A DNA stretch of 64,000 bases, taken from assembly GCA_963792815.1 (NCBI GenBank), contig CAWBXR010000006.1, forward strand, positions 353,483 to 417,482, written 5' to 3'. The notes below the pieces were generated by a model. That model was not told where the DNA came from, ran no database searches, and was given only the letters and a program-made list of their open reading frames with translations. Numbering within the stretch: the stretch's first letter is position 1; every line of letters starts with the position of its first letter. A program made the translations under genes and the position numbers. The DNA comes from JARRPM01 sp963792815. Its GTDB lineage: Bacteria > Pseudomonadota > Gammaproteobacteria > Pseudomonadales > Halieaceae. Below are positions 8,568 to 16,604 of the stretch, piece by piece.

Positions 8568-8596
8568 AAAAAAAGCCCCGTCAAACGACGAGGCTT
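8568..8596 (-). terminator. Intrinsic terminator after rpmA
   Basis: Read on the minus strand: AAGCCTCGTC, loop GTTT, GACGGGGCTT, then a run of U. It is a 10-bp stem with one U-G pair and lies 27 bases past the rpmA stop. Confidence 0.85.
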
Positions 8597-8622
8597 CGCG
8601 TTACCCGGCTTGAAGCCGCGCC

Positions 8623-8880
8623 TCAGGCGCTCACTATCTGAACGAACTTGCGGCTGTTGGGGCCCTTGGTCACGAACTCGACCTTGCCGTCGGCGGTAGC
8701 GAACAGGGTGTGATCCTTGCCGATACCCACGTTGGTGCCGGGGTGGAAGCGAGTGCCGCGCTGACGCACGATAATGCTGCCTGCCTGCACTGTCTCACCG
8801 CCAAAGCGCTTGACGCCCAGGCGTTTGCTTTCGGAATCACGTCCGTTGCGGGTACTACCACCAGCTTTCTTGTGTGCCAT
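8623..8880 (-). CDS. rpmA: 50S ribosomal protein L27
   Basis: At 85 residues this has the full length for a proteobacterial L27, beginning MAHKKAGGSTRNGRDSESK. That N-terminus reaches toward the peptidyl-transferase centre and touches tRNA in the P site. It starts directly with M-A-H, so it lacks the cleavable N-terminal extension found in Firmicutes. The gene lies 16 bases after rplU and shares its promoter. A strong terminator follows, so read-through into obgE is likely limited. Confidence 0.98.
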   Translation of the reverse strand: MAHKKAGGSTRNGRDSESKRLGVKRFGGETVQAGSIIVRQRGTRFHPGTNVGIGKDHTLFATADGKVEFVTKGPNSRKFVQIVSA

Positions 8881-8896
8881 TGCTCAAACCCTCCTG

Positions 8897-9208
8897 TTAC
8901 GCCGAAATACCGGTTATTTTCACCTCGGTGAACCACTGGCGGTGACCAGTTTCTCTCCGGTAGTGCTTGCGGCGACTGAACTTGATGATCTTGACCTTCT
9001 TGTGACGACCGTGGGCAACCACTTCTGCGGTTACCTTGCTGCCGGCAACCACGGGGGTGCCGATCTTGATGCTGTCACCGCCACCAACCATCAACACCTT
9101 GTCGAACTCGACGGTATCGCCGGTTGCGGCTTCAATTTTTTCCAGTTTCAGGGTTTCGCCTTCCACCACGCGATGCTGCTTGCCACCGCTTTCAATCACT
9201 GCGTACAT
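8897..9208 (-). CDS. rplU: 50S ribosomal protein L21
   Basis: The protein has 103 residues and the usual start MYAVIESGGKQHRV, and binds 23S rRNA on the solvent side of the 50S subunit. The C-terminal HGRHKKVKIIKFSRRKHYRR is the basic rRNA-binding loop. It is the first gene of the rplU-rpmA unit. A predicted promoter lies about 135 bases upstream, and a terminator-like hairpin with eight U lies between promoter and gene, which suggests control by attenuation. Confidence 0.98.
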   Translation of the reverse strand: MYAVIESGGKQHRVVEGETLKLEKIEAATGDTVEFDKVLMVGGGDSIKIGTPVVAGSKVTAEVVAHGRHKKVKIIKFSRRKHYRRETGHRQWFTEVKITGISA

Positions 9209-9243
9209 ATCATGCTCCGTTGAGTTAGCCTGCTCGCTGTTGG

Positions 9244-9267
9244 AAAAAAAACCTTGTAAATCAAGGT
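9244..9267 (-). promoter_or_regulatory. Terminator-like hairpin in the rplU leader (possible attenuator)
   Basis: On the minus strand ACCTTG, loop ATTTA, CAAGGT is followed by a run of U, 36 bases before the rplU start. A second small hairpin (GTTGG/CCAAC) lies just upstream in the RNA. The stem is only 6 bp, so termination would be conditional at best. Confidence 0.5.
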
Positions 9268-9343
9268 GGCAGAGACCGGCACTAACAGTTGGTTAAACCA
9301 ACCCACGCGGCCACCGGGGCACGGCAGGGGTCAGAGGGCGGCG

Positions 9344-9372
9344 ATTTTACTCAAATACGCTCCCTACAGCAA
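9344..9372 (-). promoter_or_regulatory. Predicted promoter of rplU-rpmA
   Basis: On the minus strand TTGCTG (9367-9372), 17 bp, TAAAAT (9344-9349), followed by the GC-rich discriminator CGCCGCCC. The GC-rich stretch fits stringent control, as for the other ribosomal promoters in the window. Confidence 0.65.
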
Positions 9373-9448
9373 GGCTTAGTTGGGTCCCGGGTTGACAGGC
9401 CGTTGGCGGCACCCTAGCATGCGCGGGCACTTTCAAGCCACCCAAGCC

Positions 9449-10411
9449 ATGCAAGAAGTACGCGCTACAGTCTCCAGGGAATTTGAGCAGGTCAACCAGC
9501 TCATCGTAGACCAGTTGCATTCCGACGTGGCCATGGTGGAAAACGTCGGCCACTATATTGTCGATGCCGGCGGCAAACGCCTGCGGCCGCTGCTGGTGCT
9601 GCTGTCCGCTTCCGCCCTGGGTCCCTGCAGCCCCGCCCACATAAAGTTCGCGGCGATCATCGAGTTCATCCATACCGCCACCCTGCTGCACGACGACGTG
9701 GTGGATATTTCCAACCTGCGCCGCGGCCGGCCTACTGCCAATGCCGAGTTTGGCAATGCGCCCTCTGTTCTGGTGGGGGATTTCCTCTATACCCGCGCAT
9801 TCCAGCTGATGGTGCAACTGGGTGATATGGACATTCTCGACCACATGGCGGACACCACCAATACGATCGCCGAGGGCGAGGTCCTGCAGCTGGTGCGCGC
9901 CGGCCAGGCCGACACTAGCCGGGAGCAGTATCTCGACGTGATCACCCGCAAGACCGCCATCCTGTTTGCCGCCGCCTGCTACGGCGCGGCCTCCCTCAGT
10001 GGTGCAGACCTGTCCCTGCGCCAGTCCATGCGCGATTTCGGCCTCAACCTGGGTATTGCTTTCCAGATGATCGATGACGTGCTGGACTACGAGGGCGACC
10101 CCGAGGCGATGGGTAAGAATGTCGGGGACGACCTGACGGAAGGCAAGACCACCCTGCCCCTGATTCACGCCATGCAGGTGGGCTCGGCTGCGGAGCGAGA
10201 GCTGATTCGCGATGCCATTTCGAACAAGAGTGCCCGCCAACTGAACGAGGTGGTGGCTGCGGTGCAACGCTGCGGCTCACTGGACTACACCCGGGCCCAG
10301 GCGCGACACTACCACGACCTGGCCCTGGCACAGTTGCAGCACCTTGCGCCCAGTACCTGGCGCGACGCGCTGGAGCGCATTACCCACCTGTCGATCCACC
10401 GGGACCACTGA
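9449..10411 (+). CDS. ispB: Octaprenyl diphosphate synthase (trans-polyprenyl synthase)
   Basis: From ATG 9449 the protein has 320 residues beginning MQEVRATV, in line with the family. In-frame starts at 9380 and 9419 would add residues that homologs lack. It makes the polyprenyl chain for ubiquinone. Both aspartate-rich motifs are intact: LLHDDVVDISNLRRGRPTAN near residue 80 and FQMIDDVLDYEGD near 205. GGKRLRPL binds the diphosphate. Chain length (C40 or other) cannot be read off directly. The gene is divergent from rplU, as in E. coli and Pseudomonas. Confidence 0.93.
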   Translation: MQEVRATVSREFEQVNQLIVDQLHSDVAMVENVGHYIVDAGGKRLRPLLVLLSASALGPCSPAHIKFAAIIEFIHTATLLHDDVVDISNLRRGRPTANAEFGNAPSVLVGDFLYTRAFQLMVQLGDMDILDHMADTTNTIAEGEVLQLVRAGQADTSREQYLDVITRKTAILFAAACYGAASLSGADLSLRQSMRDFGLNLGIAFQMIDDVLDYEGDPEAMGKNVGDDLTEGKTTLPLIHAMQVGSAAERELIRDAISNKSARQLNEVVAAVQRCGSLDYTRAQARHYHDLALAQLQHLAPSTWRDALERITHLSIHRDH

Positions 10412-10440
10412 ACCGCGCTGCCGCGACGCCGGCAGCGACA

Positions 10441-10469
10441 TTGCACCCGCCTGACGGCCTTCCTATACT
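10441..10469 (+). promoter_or_regulatory. Predicted promoter of pgi
   Basis: TTGCAC (10441-10446), a 17-bp spacer and TATACT (10464-10469). This predicts a start near 10476 and a leader of about 30 bases. Confidence 0.65.
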
Positions 10470-10504
10470 CGGGTCTCCGAATCCCCGCCCCGCAAGGTCC
10501 CGGC

Positions 10505-12151
10505 ATGACAGCAAACACGCTCCTTTCCCAGCTACCCGGCTATCGCGAATTACAGACTCTGGCGGACGAACTGCGCTCCGCGTCCATGGAGCAACTGTTC
10601 GAGCAGGACCCGCAGCGTGCGGCGGATTTCACCCTCACCGCCGCCGGATTGCGGCTGGATTTCTCCAAGCACCTGCTGACCAGGCCCGCCCTGGTACAGC
10701 TGCTGGAGCTGGCGCAGCAAAGCGGCCTGCAGATGGATATTGCCGCCCTGTTCGATGGAGAGCACATCAACAACACCGAGGACAGGCCGGCCCTGCATAC
10801 CCTGTTGCGCGCCTCCAGCAGCCACGGCCTGGACGACAAGTATGCCGAGGTGGTGGCGGCCCGCGCCCTGATGAAGCAGTGGGCGGACCGCCTCAACAGC
10901 GGCGAGCAGAAGGGCTATTCCGGGGCGACCATTACCGATGTCGTGAATATCGGCATCGGCGGTTCGGACCTGGGACCGCGCCTGGTTACCGAGGCGCTGA
11001 AACCTTACCAGGGTAATATCAGCTGCCACTATGTCGCCAACGTCGACCCCGCCGACCTGCAGGACACCCTGCTGGACCTCGACCCCGAGTCCACCCTGTT
11101 TATCGTCTGCTCCAAATCCTTTCGCACGGAAGAGACCCTCACCAACAGCCTGGCCGCCAGGGACTGGCTGCTCAACGCGGGTGCAGCCGAATCGGACCTG
11201 GACCGGCATTTCCTCGCCGTCACCTCCAACCTGCAGGCCGCGGCCGACTTCGGCATTCCCGCCGCCAACTGCCTGCCCATGTGGGACTGGGTGGGGGGCC
11301 GGTACTCGGTCTGGTCGGCCATTGGCCTGAGCTGCGCGATCGCCGTCGGCTGGACGGGTTTTGAGGAGTTCCTGGCGGGCGCAGAGGCGATGGACGAACA
11401 CTTCCACAGCAGCGCCCTGGGGGAGAATATGCCCCTGCGCCTGAGCCTGCTGGAGCTGTGGTACAGCAATTTTCTCGGGGCGGGCAACCATGTTGTCCTG
11501 CCCTACGACAACAGCCTGCAGCGACTGCCGGATTTCCTCCAGCAGCTGACCATGGAAAGCAATGGCAAGCGGGTCAGCGCCCAGGGAAAGCCGCTGCCCT
11601 ATACGACGGGCCCGGTGCTGTGGGGCTCCGCAGGCACCATGGGGCAGCACTCATTCCACCAGCTGCTGCACCAGGGCACCCAGCTGTGCCCCGCTGATTT
11701 CATACTGCCGCTGCAGACCCATACCGGGATGGCCGAGCAGCACCGGCGGCTGGTGGCCAACGGCCTGGCCCAGAGCCGCACCCTGATGGTGGGCCGCTCA
11801 CCCGAGGCCGCGCGCGCCGCCCTGCTGGAGCGCGGCCTGGGCGAGGAGGAAGCCGACAGGCTCGCTCCCCACCTGGCCATGCCCGGCAACCGGCCCAGCA
11901 GTGTCATCACCATGGATTCGGTCAACCCGGGCAGCCTGGGGGCATTGCTGGCACTTTACGAGCACCGCACGTTCTGCAGCGCAATGCTCTGGGGTATCAA
12001 CCCCTTCGACCAGTGGGGTGTGGAACTGGGCAAGGAAATAGGCACGGAGATTCTGGCGCGCCTGTCCGGGGAGACTGGCGCAGGGTCGATGGACCCGGCC
12101 ACGGAGCGCCTGATGCGCGAATGGCGCGAGGCGCAATCCGGGCCCGGTTGA
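10505..12151 (+). CDS. pgi: Glucose-6-phosphate isomerase
   Basis: The 548-residue cytoplasmic enzyme interconverts glucose-6-phosphate and fructose-6-phosphate. Visible signatures are VVNIGIGGSDLGPRLV, VCSKSFRTEETLTN, the WDWVGGRYSVWSAIGL block, the catalytic Glu/His region GTMGQHSFHQLLHQG, and the C-terminal NPFDQWGVELGK with the catalytic lysine. It ends flush against the stop of the convergent phosphomannomutase gene, with no spacer at all. Functionally it joins the neighbouring sugar-phosphate genes by supplying fructose-6-phosphate toward mannose and glucose-1-phosphate derivatives. Confidence 0.98.
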   Translation: MTANTLLSQLPGYRELQTLADELRSASMEQLFEQDPQRAADFTLTAAGLRLDFSKHLLTRPALVQLLELAQQSGLQMDIAALFDGEHINNTEDRPALHTLLRASSSHGLDDKYAEVVAARALMKQWADRLNSGEQKGYSGATITDVVNIGIGGSDLGPRLVTEALKPYQGNISCHYVANVDPADLQDTLLDLDPESTLFIVCSKSFRTEETLTNSLAARDWLLNAGAAESDLDRHFLAVTSNLQAAADFGIPAANCLPMWDWVGGRYSVWSAIGLSCAIAVGWTGFEEFLAGAEAMDEHFHSSALGENMPLRLSLLELWYSNFLGAGNHVVLPYDNSLQRLPDFLQQLTMESNGKRVSAQGKPLPYTTGPVLWGSAGTMGQHSFHQLLHQGTQLCPADFILPLQTHTGMAEQHRRLVANGLAQSRTLMVGRSPEAARAALLERGLGEEEADRLAPHLAMPGNRPSSVITMDSVNPGSLGALLALYEHRTFCSAMLWGINPFDQWGVELGKEIGTEILARLSGETGAGSMDPATERLMREWREAQSGPG

Positions 12152-13501
12152 TCAGGCGTCGATCAGGCTCAGCAGCTCCCGGGTTTTGGCCTGCATCAAG
12201 GCCTCGTCGCCGCGACTCTCCACATTCAGCCTTACCACCGGCTCGGTGTTCGACATACGCAGGTTGAAGCGCCACTCCCCCATCACCATGCTCAGGCCGT
12301 CCACATGCTCGATGGTCTGGGCCTGCTCGCGGTAGGTATCCTCCACCCGGGACAGCACCTCGGCGGGGTCTTCGATGGTGCGATTTATTTCACCGCTGCA
12401 GGGGTAGGCCGCCATGCGCTGGGACACCAGGGTGGACAGGGGCTGCCCGGCATCGCTGATAAGCGCGGTGACCAGCAGCCAGGGAATCATCCCGCTGTCG
12501 CAGTAGGCAAAGTCCCGGAAATAATGGTGCGCGCTCATCTCGCCGCCGTACACGGCGTTCTCCAGTCGCATACGCTCCTTGATAAAGGCGTGGCCGGTCT
12601 TGCTCTGCACCGCCTCGCCCCCCAGTGATTCCACGATATCAATCGTGTTCCAGACCAGCCGCGGGTCATGCACGACCCGCGCGGGGCCCTGGCGCTTGAG
12701 AAACGCCTCCGCCAGCAGGCCCACCACGTAGTAGCCCTCGATAAACTCGCCCTGCTCATCAAAGAAAAAACAGCGATCGAAATCGCCGTCCCAGCCCAGG
12801 CCGAGGTCAGCGCCGTGTTCCCGCACCGCCGCGATGGTAGCCAGGCGATTCTCCGGCACCAGCGGGTTGGGCACCCCGTTGGGGAAATTACCATCGGGCT
12901 CGTGATGCAGCTTGATAAACTCAAAGGGCAGGTGAGGCTCCAGCAGGTCAACCACCCTGCCGGCACCACCATTGCCCGCATCGACCACAATCTTCAGGGG
13001 TTTGAGCGCGGCGATATCGACATAGGACAGCAGGTGATTGACATAGGCCTCCGAGGTGTCGAGGGCGTGCAGTTGCCCGGGCAGCTCCGCCGCCACGAAC
13101 TCGTCTTTTTCAGCCATCGCCTGGATATCAAACAGGCCCGTATCGCCGGAAATCGGCTTGGATTCCTCCCGCACAAACTTCATGCCGTTGTAGTCCTTGG
13201 GGTTGTGACTGGCGGTCACCGCAATGCCGCCATCCATGCCGGCGTGGGAGGTGGCGAAATAGATTTCCTCGGTGCCGCACAGGCCGATGTCGTAGACGTC
13301 GACCCCCTGCTCCAGCAAGCCCTTCACCAGCGCGCCCTTGATCGCCTCACTGGTCAGCCGTATATCATGCCCCACCACCACCTGGCGCGGTTTGACCACC
13401 TCGGCAAAGGCGCGACCGATGCGGCGCGCGATCTCCTCGTTCAACTGGTCGGGTACGCGGCCCCGGACGTCATAGGCCTTGAAACAGGTGATCTTGTTCA
13501 C
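12152..13501 (-). CDS. manB: Phosphomannomutase (alpha-D-phosphohexomutase family)
   Basis: At 449 residues it matches the ManB/CpsG group. The catalytic phosphoserine loop is TASHNPKDYNGMKFV near residue 95. The Mg-binding loop is DGDFDRCFFFD near 245, and the sugar-binding GGEMSAHHYFRDFAYCDSG lies near 325. The C-terminal phosphate loop is RMSNTEPVVRLNVES. It converts mannose-6-phosphate to mannose-1-phosphate for GDP-mannose; activity on glucose phosphates is possible, as in AlgC. It is the last gene of manC-galU-manB, 12 bases after galU. Confidence 0.93.
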   Translation of the reverse strand: MNKITCFKAYDVRGRVPDQLNEEIARRIGRAFAEVVKPRQVVVGHDIRLTSEAIKGALVKGLLEQGVDVYDIGLCGTEEIYFATSHAGMDGGIAVTASHNPKDYNGMKFVREESKPISGDTGLFDIQAMAEKDEFVAAELPGQLHALDTSEAYVNHLLSYVDIAALKPLKIVVDAGNGGAGRVVDLLEPHLPFEFIKLHHEPDGNFPNGVPNPLVPENRLATIAAVREHGADLGLGWDGDFDRCFFFDEQGEFIEGYYVVGLLAEAFLKRQGPARVVHDPRLVWNTIDIVESLGGEAVQSKTGHAFIKERMRLENAVYGGEMSAHHYFRDFAYCDSGMIPWLLVTALISDAGQPLSTLVSQRMAAYPCSGEINRTIEDPAEVLSRVEDTYREQAQTIEHVDGLSMVMGEWRFNLRMSNTEPVVRLNVESRGDEALMQAKTRELLSLIDA

Positions 13502-13513
13502 GGGCGGGCTTCC

Positions 13514-14344
13514 TCAGGGTTTGGCGTAGTAGTGTTCGTAAACATAATTGGTGGCCTCGACGAAGCCCGGCACGCTGCCGCAATCGAAGCGGCGCCCCTT
13601 GAACTTGTAGGCCATGACGCAGCCCCGGCGCGCCTGTATCTGCAGGGCGTCGGTCAACTGGATTTCGCCGTTGGCGCCGGGGGGAGTCTCGCGAATAATG
13701 TCGAAAATGTCCGGTGTCAGGATATAGCGGCCGATAATGGCCAGGTTGGACGGCGCGTCCTTGGGGTCGGGCTTTTCCACCATCTCATCCACCCGGTATA
13801 TACCGTCCCGCAGGCTCTCCCCCGCGATCACCCCGTAGCTGCTCACGTCTTCGTGGGGGACTTCCTGGATCGCCACTATCGAGCAGCGAAACTGCTTGTA
13901 CAGCTCCGCCATCTGCGCCAGTACGCCCGGGCCGTCATTCAGGCACAGGTCGTCGGACAGCAGCACCCCGAAGGGCTCATTGCCAATCAGCGACTGGCCC
14001 GTCAGGATCGCGTGGCCCAGCCCCTTCATCTCGCGCTGGCGCACCATGGTAAAGACGCCCTTGTCCAGCACGTTGCGAATACTTTCGAGATAGGCCTCCT
14101 TGCCACTGCCGGAGATCTGGTGCTCGAGTTCGAAGCTGATGTCGAAGTGATCGGCGATAGCCCGCTTGCCGCGACCGGTGACCATGGCGCAGGTGGTCAT
14201 TCCCGCGGCAATGGCCTCCTCCACGCCGTACTGGACCAGGGGCTTGTTGACTATCGGCAGCATTTCCTTGGGCATACTCTTGGTCGCCGGCAGGAAGCGC
14301 GTGCCGTAACCGGCAACAGGGAACAGGCATTTGGTGATACTCAT
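13514..14344 (-). CDS. galU: UTP--glucose-1-phosphate uridylyltransferase
   Basis: This 276-residue nucleotidyltransferase makes UDP-glucose for surface polysaccharides. The nucleotide loop is FPVAGYGTRFLPATKSMPKE at residues 8-27. Other marks are the QREMKGLGHAIL region, LLSDDLC with the metal-binding Asp, VEKPDPKDAPSNLAIIGRYI, and the C-terminal KGRRFDCGSVPGFVEATNY typical of GalU. It sits between manC and manB with short gaps, so GDP-mannose and UDP-glucose precursors are made from one transcript. Confidence 0.96.
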   Translation of the reverse strand: MSITKCLFPVAGYGTRFLPATKSMPKEMLPIVNKPLVQYGVEEAIAAGMTTCAMVTGRGKRAIADHFDISFELEHQISGSGKEAYLESIRNVLDKGVFTMVRQREMKGLGHAILTGQSLIGNEPFGVLLSDDLCLNDGPGVLAQMAELYKQFRCSIVAIQEVPHEDVSSYGVIAGESLRDGIYRVDEMVEKPDPKDAPSNLAIIGRYILTPDIFDIIRETPPGANGEIQLTDALQIQARRGCVMAYKFKGRRFDCGSVPGFVEATNYVYEHYYAKP

Positions 14345-14371
14345 AAAACCTCCGTGTAGGTGGGAGCCGGA

Positions 14372-15781
14372 CTACTTGCTGCGCCCGTACACATCCTCGT
14401 AGCGCACGATATCATCCTCGCCCAGGTAGGCGCCGGATTGTACCTCAATCAGTTCCAGGGGAATGCGCCCGGGGTTCGACAGGCGGTGCTTGTGCCCGAG
14501 CGGGATATAAGTGGACTCGTCCTCGGCCAGCATGAACACGCGATCCTCGCAGGTAACCTCCGCGGTCCCGTGCACGACAACCCAGTGTTCGGCCCGATGG
14601 TGATGCATCTGCAACGACAGGGTCTGTCCCGGGTTGACGATAATGCGCTTCACCTGGAAGCGCTCTGACGTCACCAGGGACTCGTAGGAGCCCCAGGGCC
14701 GGTATACGCGCCTGTGCAGGGACACCTCCGGGCGCCGCAGCTCTTTCAGCCGGCTGACGATACGCTTGACGTCCTGCACATTGGCGCGGTCTGACACCAG
14801 CACGGCATCCGCGGTTTCGATAACCACCAGGTCCGCGACACCGATGCCCGCGACGAGCCGGGACTCGCTGCGAAAATAGCTGCCGGTGCAATTGTCGAGC
14901 ATGACATCGCCCTTGCAGACATTGCCGTCGCTATCGCGCGACGCCACATCCCACAGTGCGGACCAGGCGCCGACATCACTCCAGCCACAGTCCAGGGAAA
15001 CAACGCCACCGGCGCCGGTTCGTTCCATGACCGCGTAGTCGATGCTGTCACTGGGGCAGGCGAGAAATTTATCAGTGGCCGGGCGTACAAAATCCATATC
15101 GACGGTGGCATCCGCCATCGCCGCGCGGCAGCAGCTGAGCATACCCGGCGCGTGCTCCGCCAGTTCATCGAGATAGGTAGCTGCGCGCAGCAGGAACATC
15201 CCGCTGTTCCACAGGTAATTGCCGCTGTCGAGGTAAGCCTGGGCGGTGGCGACATCCGGTTTTTCGACAAAGCGCTCCAGGTCGTAAAGGCCCGGGTCCA
15301 GTTCGGCACCGCATTTGATGTAGCCGTATCCGGTTTCAGGGCTCGTCGGCACCACGCCGAAGGTCATCAGGCGCCCCTTTTCCGCCAGCGGTACGGCCCT
15401 GCCGACAGCGTCTGCAAAGGCGTCGACATCGCGGATCACGTGGTCTGCAGGCAACACCAGCAGCAGCGCTTCCGGGTCGCTTTCCAGGGCCTGTATCGCC
15501 GCCAGTGCAACCGCGGGGGCGGTGTTTCGCCCCTCGGGCTCAAGGATCAGGGCGCTGGCCCTGATATCCACCTGCCGCAATTGCTCGGCGACCATGAAAC
15601 GGTGTTCTTCATTACAGACCACCAGCGGCGCAGTCTCCTCCATTCCGGAGGTGCGCCGCAGGGTCTCCTGCAACATCGACAACTCGCCGGCCAGCGGCAG
15701 GAACTGCTTGGGGAAGGTCTCTCGCGAAACCGGCCAGAGCCGGCTTCCGACACCACCGGAAAGAAGAACGGGTGTTAACAT
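14372..15781 (-). CDS. manC: Mannose-1-phosphate guanylyltransferase/mannose-6-phosphate isomerase
   Basis: The 469-residue protein is the bifunctional type II form. An N-terminal nucleotidyltransferase domain has the pyrophosphorylase loop LLSGGVGSRLWPVSRETFPK and FVEKPD near residue 175. A C-terminal cupin (about 350-465) holds the isomerase site, with QMHHHRAEHWVVVHGTAEV and ESTYIPLGHKHRLSNPG supplying zinc ligands. It makes GDP-mannose from fructose-6-phosphate together with ManB. It is the first gene of a leftward set with galU and manB. I could not place its promoter confidently in the gap before fabA. Confidence 0.95.
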   Translation of the reverse strand: MLTPVLLSGGVGSRLWPVSRETFPKQFLPLAGELSMLQETLRRTSGMEETAPLVVCNEEHRFMVAEQLRQVDIRASALILEPEGRNTAPAVALAAIQALESDPEALLLVLPADHVIRDVDAFADAVGRAVPLAEKGRLMTFGVVPTSPETGYGYIKCGAELDPGLYDLERFVEKPDVATAQAYLDSGNYLWNSGMFLLRAATYLDELAEHAPGMLSCCRAAMADATVDMDFVRPATDKFLACPSDSIDYAVMERTGAGGVVSLDCGWSDVGAWSALWDVASRDSDGNVCKGDVMLDNCTGSYFRSESRLVAGIGVADLVVIETADAVLVSDRANVQDVKRIVSRLKELRRPEVSLHRRVYRPWGSYESLVTSERFQVKRIIVNPGQTLSLQMHHHRAEHWVVVHGTAEVTCEDRVFMLAEDESTYIPLGHKHRLSNPGRIPLELIEVQSGAYLGEDDIVRYEDVYGRSK

Positions 15782-16084
15782 ATTTTTCCTGTATTAACGC
15801 CAGGGATGACGGGTGAGAACATTATTCTGGGCGCGCGTCAGTACCACACCATGTCAGGCTTATGGTAGCGGATGGCCCTATCCTTTGCTACCGGCGCGAG
15901 TGCGAGGATGTGCGCGGGTTAACAGTCCACGACCAAAGGGGCGCTTACACCTAATTGCGCTGGACTTGTCAGCCTCAACAATTAAAATGGACGGGCTCTC
16001 CGGAGCGCCGCCCTGACTCCAGCGATGAGCCTGTCGCCTGCGAGGATCCGGAGGCGCACTTTTCAAGCCGACACTGGATAATCT
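15782..16084. other. Divergent intergenic region between manC and fabA
   Basis: These 303 bases must hold the start signals of both genes. An inverted repeat GGTAGCGGAT ... ATCC ... GCTACC occurs around 15863-15894, and an AT-rich patch (CAACAATTAAAAT) near 15977. No convincing FabR or FadR site and no well-spaced promoter was found by eye, and no open frame looks real. Confidence 0.5.
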
Positions 16085-16600
16085 ATGACTGCAAAAAGTG
16101 CCTATAGCAAGGACGATCTGATCACCTGCGGTAACGGTGAACTATTCGGCCCCGGCAACGCACAATTGCCCACCGACAACATGCTGATGCTCGATCGCAT
16201 TACCCACATCAGTTCCGAGGGGGGCCAGTACGGCAAGGGAGAAATAATCGCTGAGCTGGATATTCACCCCGATCTCTGGTTTTTCCAGTGTCACTTTCCC
16301 GGCGATCCCGTCATGCCCGGCTGTCTCGGCCTGGATGCCCTGTGGCAGCTGGTGGGATTTTTCCTGGGATGGCGCGGCAACCCCGGTCGGGGGCGCGCCC
16401 TGGGCTGTGGCGAAGTCAAATTCAGCGGCCAGGTTCTCCCATCTGCAAGCAAAGTGGTCTATAACATCAACGTGAGGCGAGTCATCGAGCGCAAACTGGT
16501 GATGGGTATTGCCGATGGCAGCGTCTCGGTGGACGGTCGCGAAATATATGCGGCGTCCGACCTGCGAGTAGGGCTGTTCCAATCGACGGAGTCTTTTTAA
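16085..16600 (+). CDS. fabA: 3-hydroxydecanoyl-ACP dehydratase/isomerase
   Basis: At 171 residues this has the standard FabA length. It dehydrates 3-hydroxydecanoyl-ACP and isomerises the trans-2 product to cis-3, the branch point to unsaturated fatty acids. The active-site histidine is in WFFQCHFPGDPVMPGC (about residue 70) and the aspartate in GLDALWQLVGFFLGW (about 84). FabA rather than FabZ is shown by this motif and by the adjacent fabB, 4 bases downstream. The pair forms one operon. Confidence 0.97.
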   Translation: MTAKSAYSKDDLITCGNGELFGPGNAQLPTDNMLMLDRITHISSEGGQYGKGEIIAELDIHPDLWFFQCHFPGDPVMPGCLGLDALWQLVGFFLGWRGNPGRGRALGCGEVKFSGQVLPSASKVVYNINVRRVIERKLVMGIADGSVSVDGREIYAASDLRVGLFQSTESF

Positions 16601-16604
16601 TTCC

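Noticed and set aside
12668..14359. Open frame of 563 codons on the plus strand opposite manB and galU
   Set aside because: It lies wholly antisense to two clear enzymes and its translation resembles no protein.
15782..16084. FadR or FabR operator upstream of fabA
   Set aside because: No match good enough to the known palindromes was found by eye.
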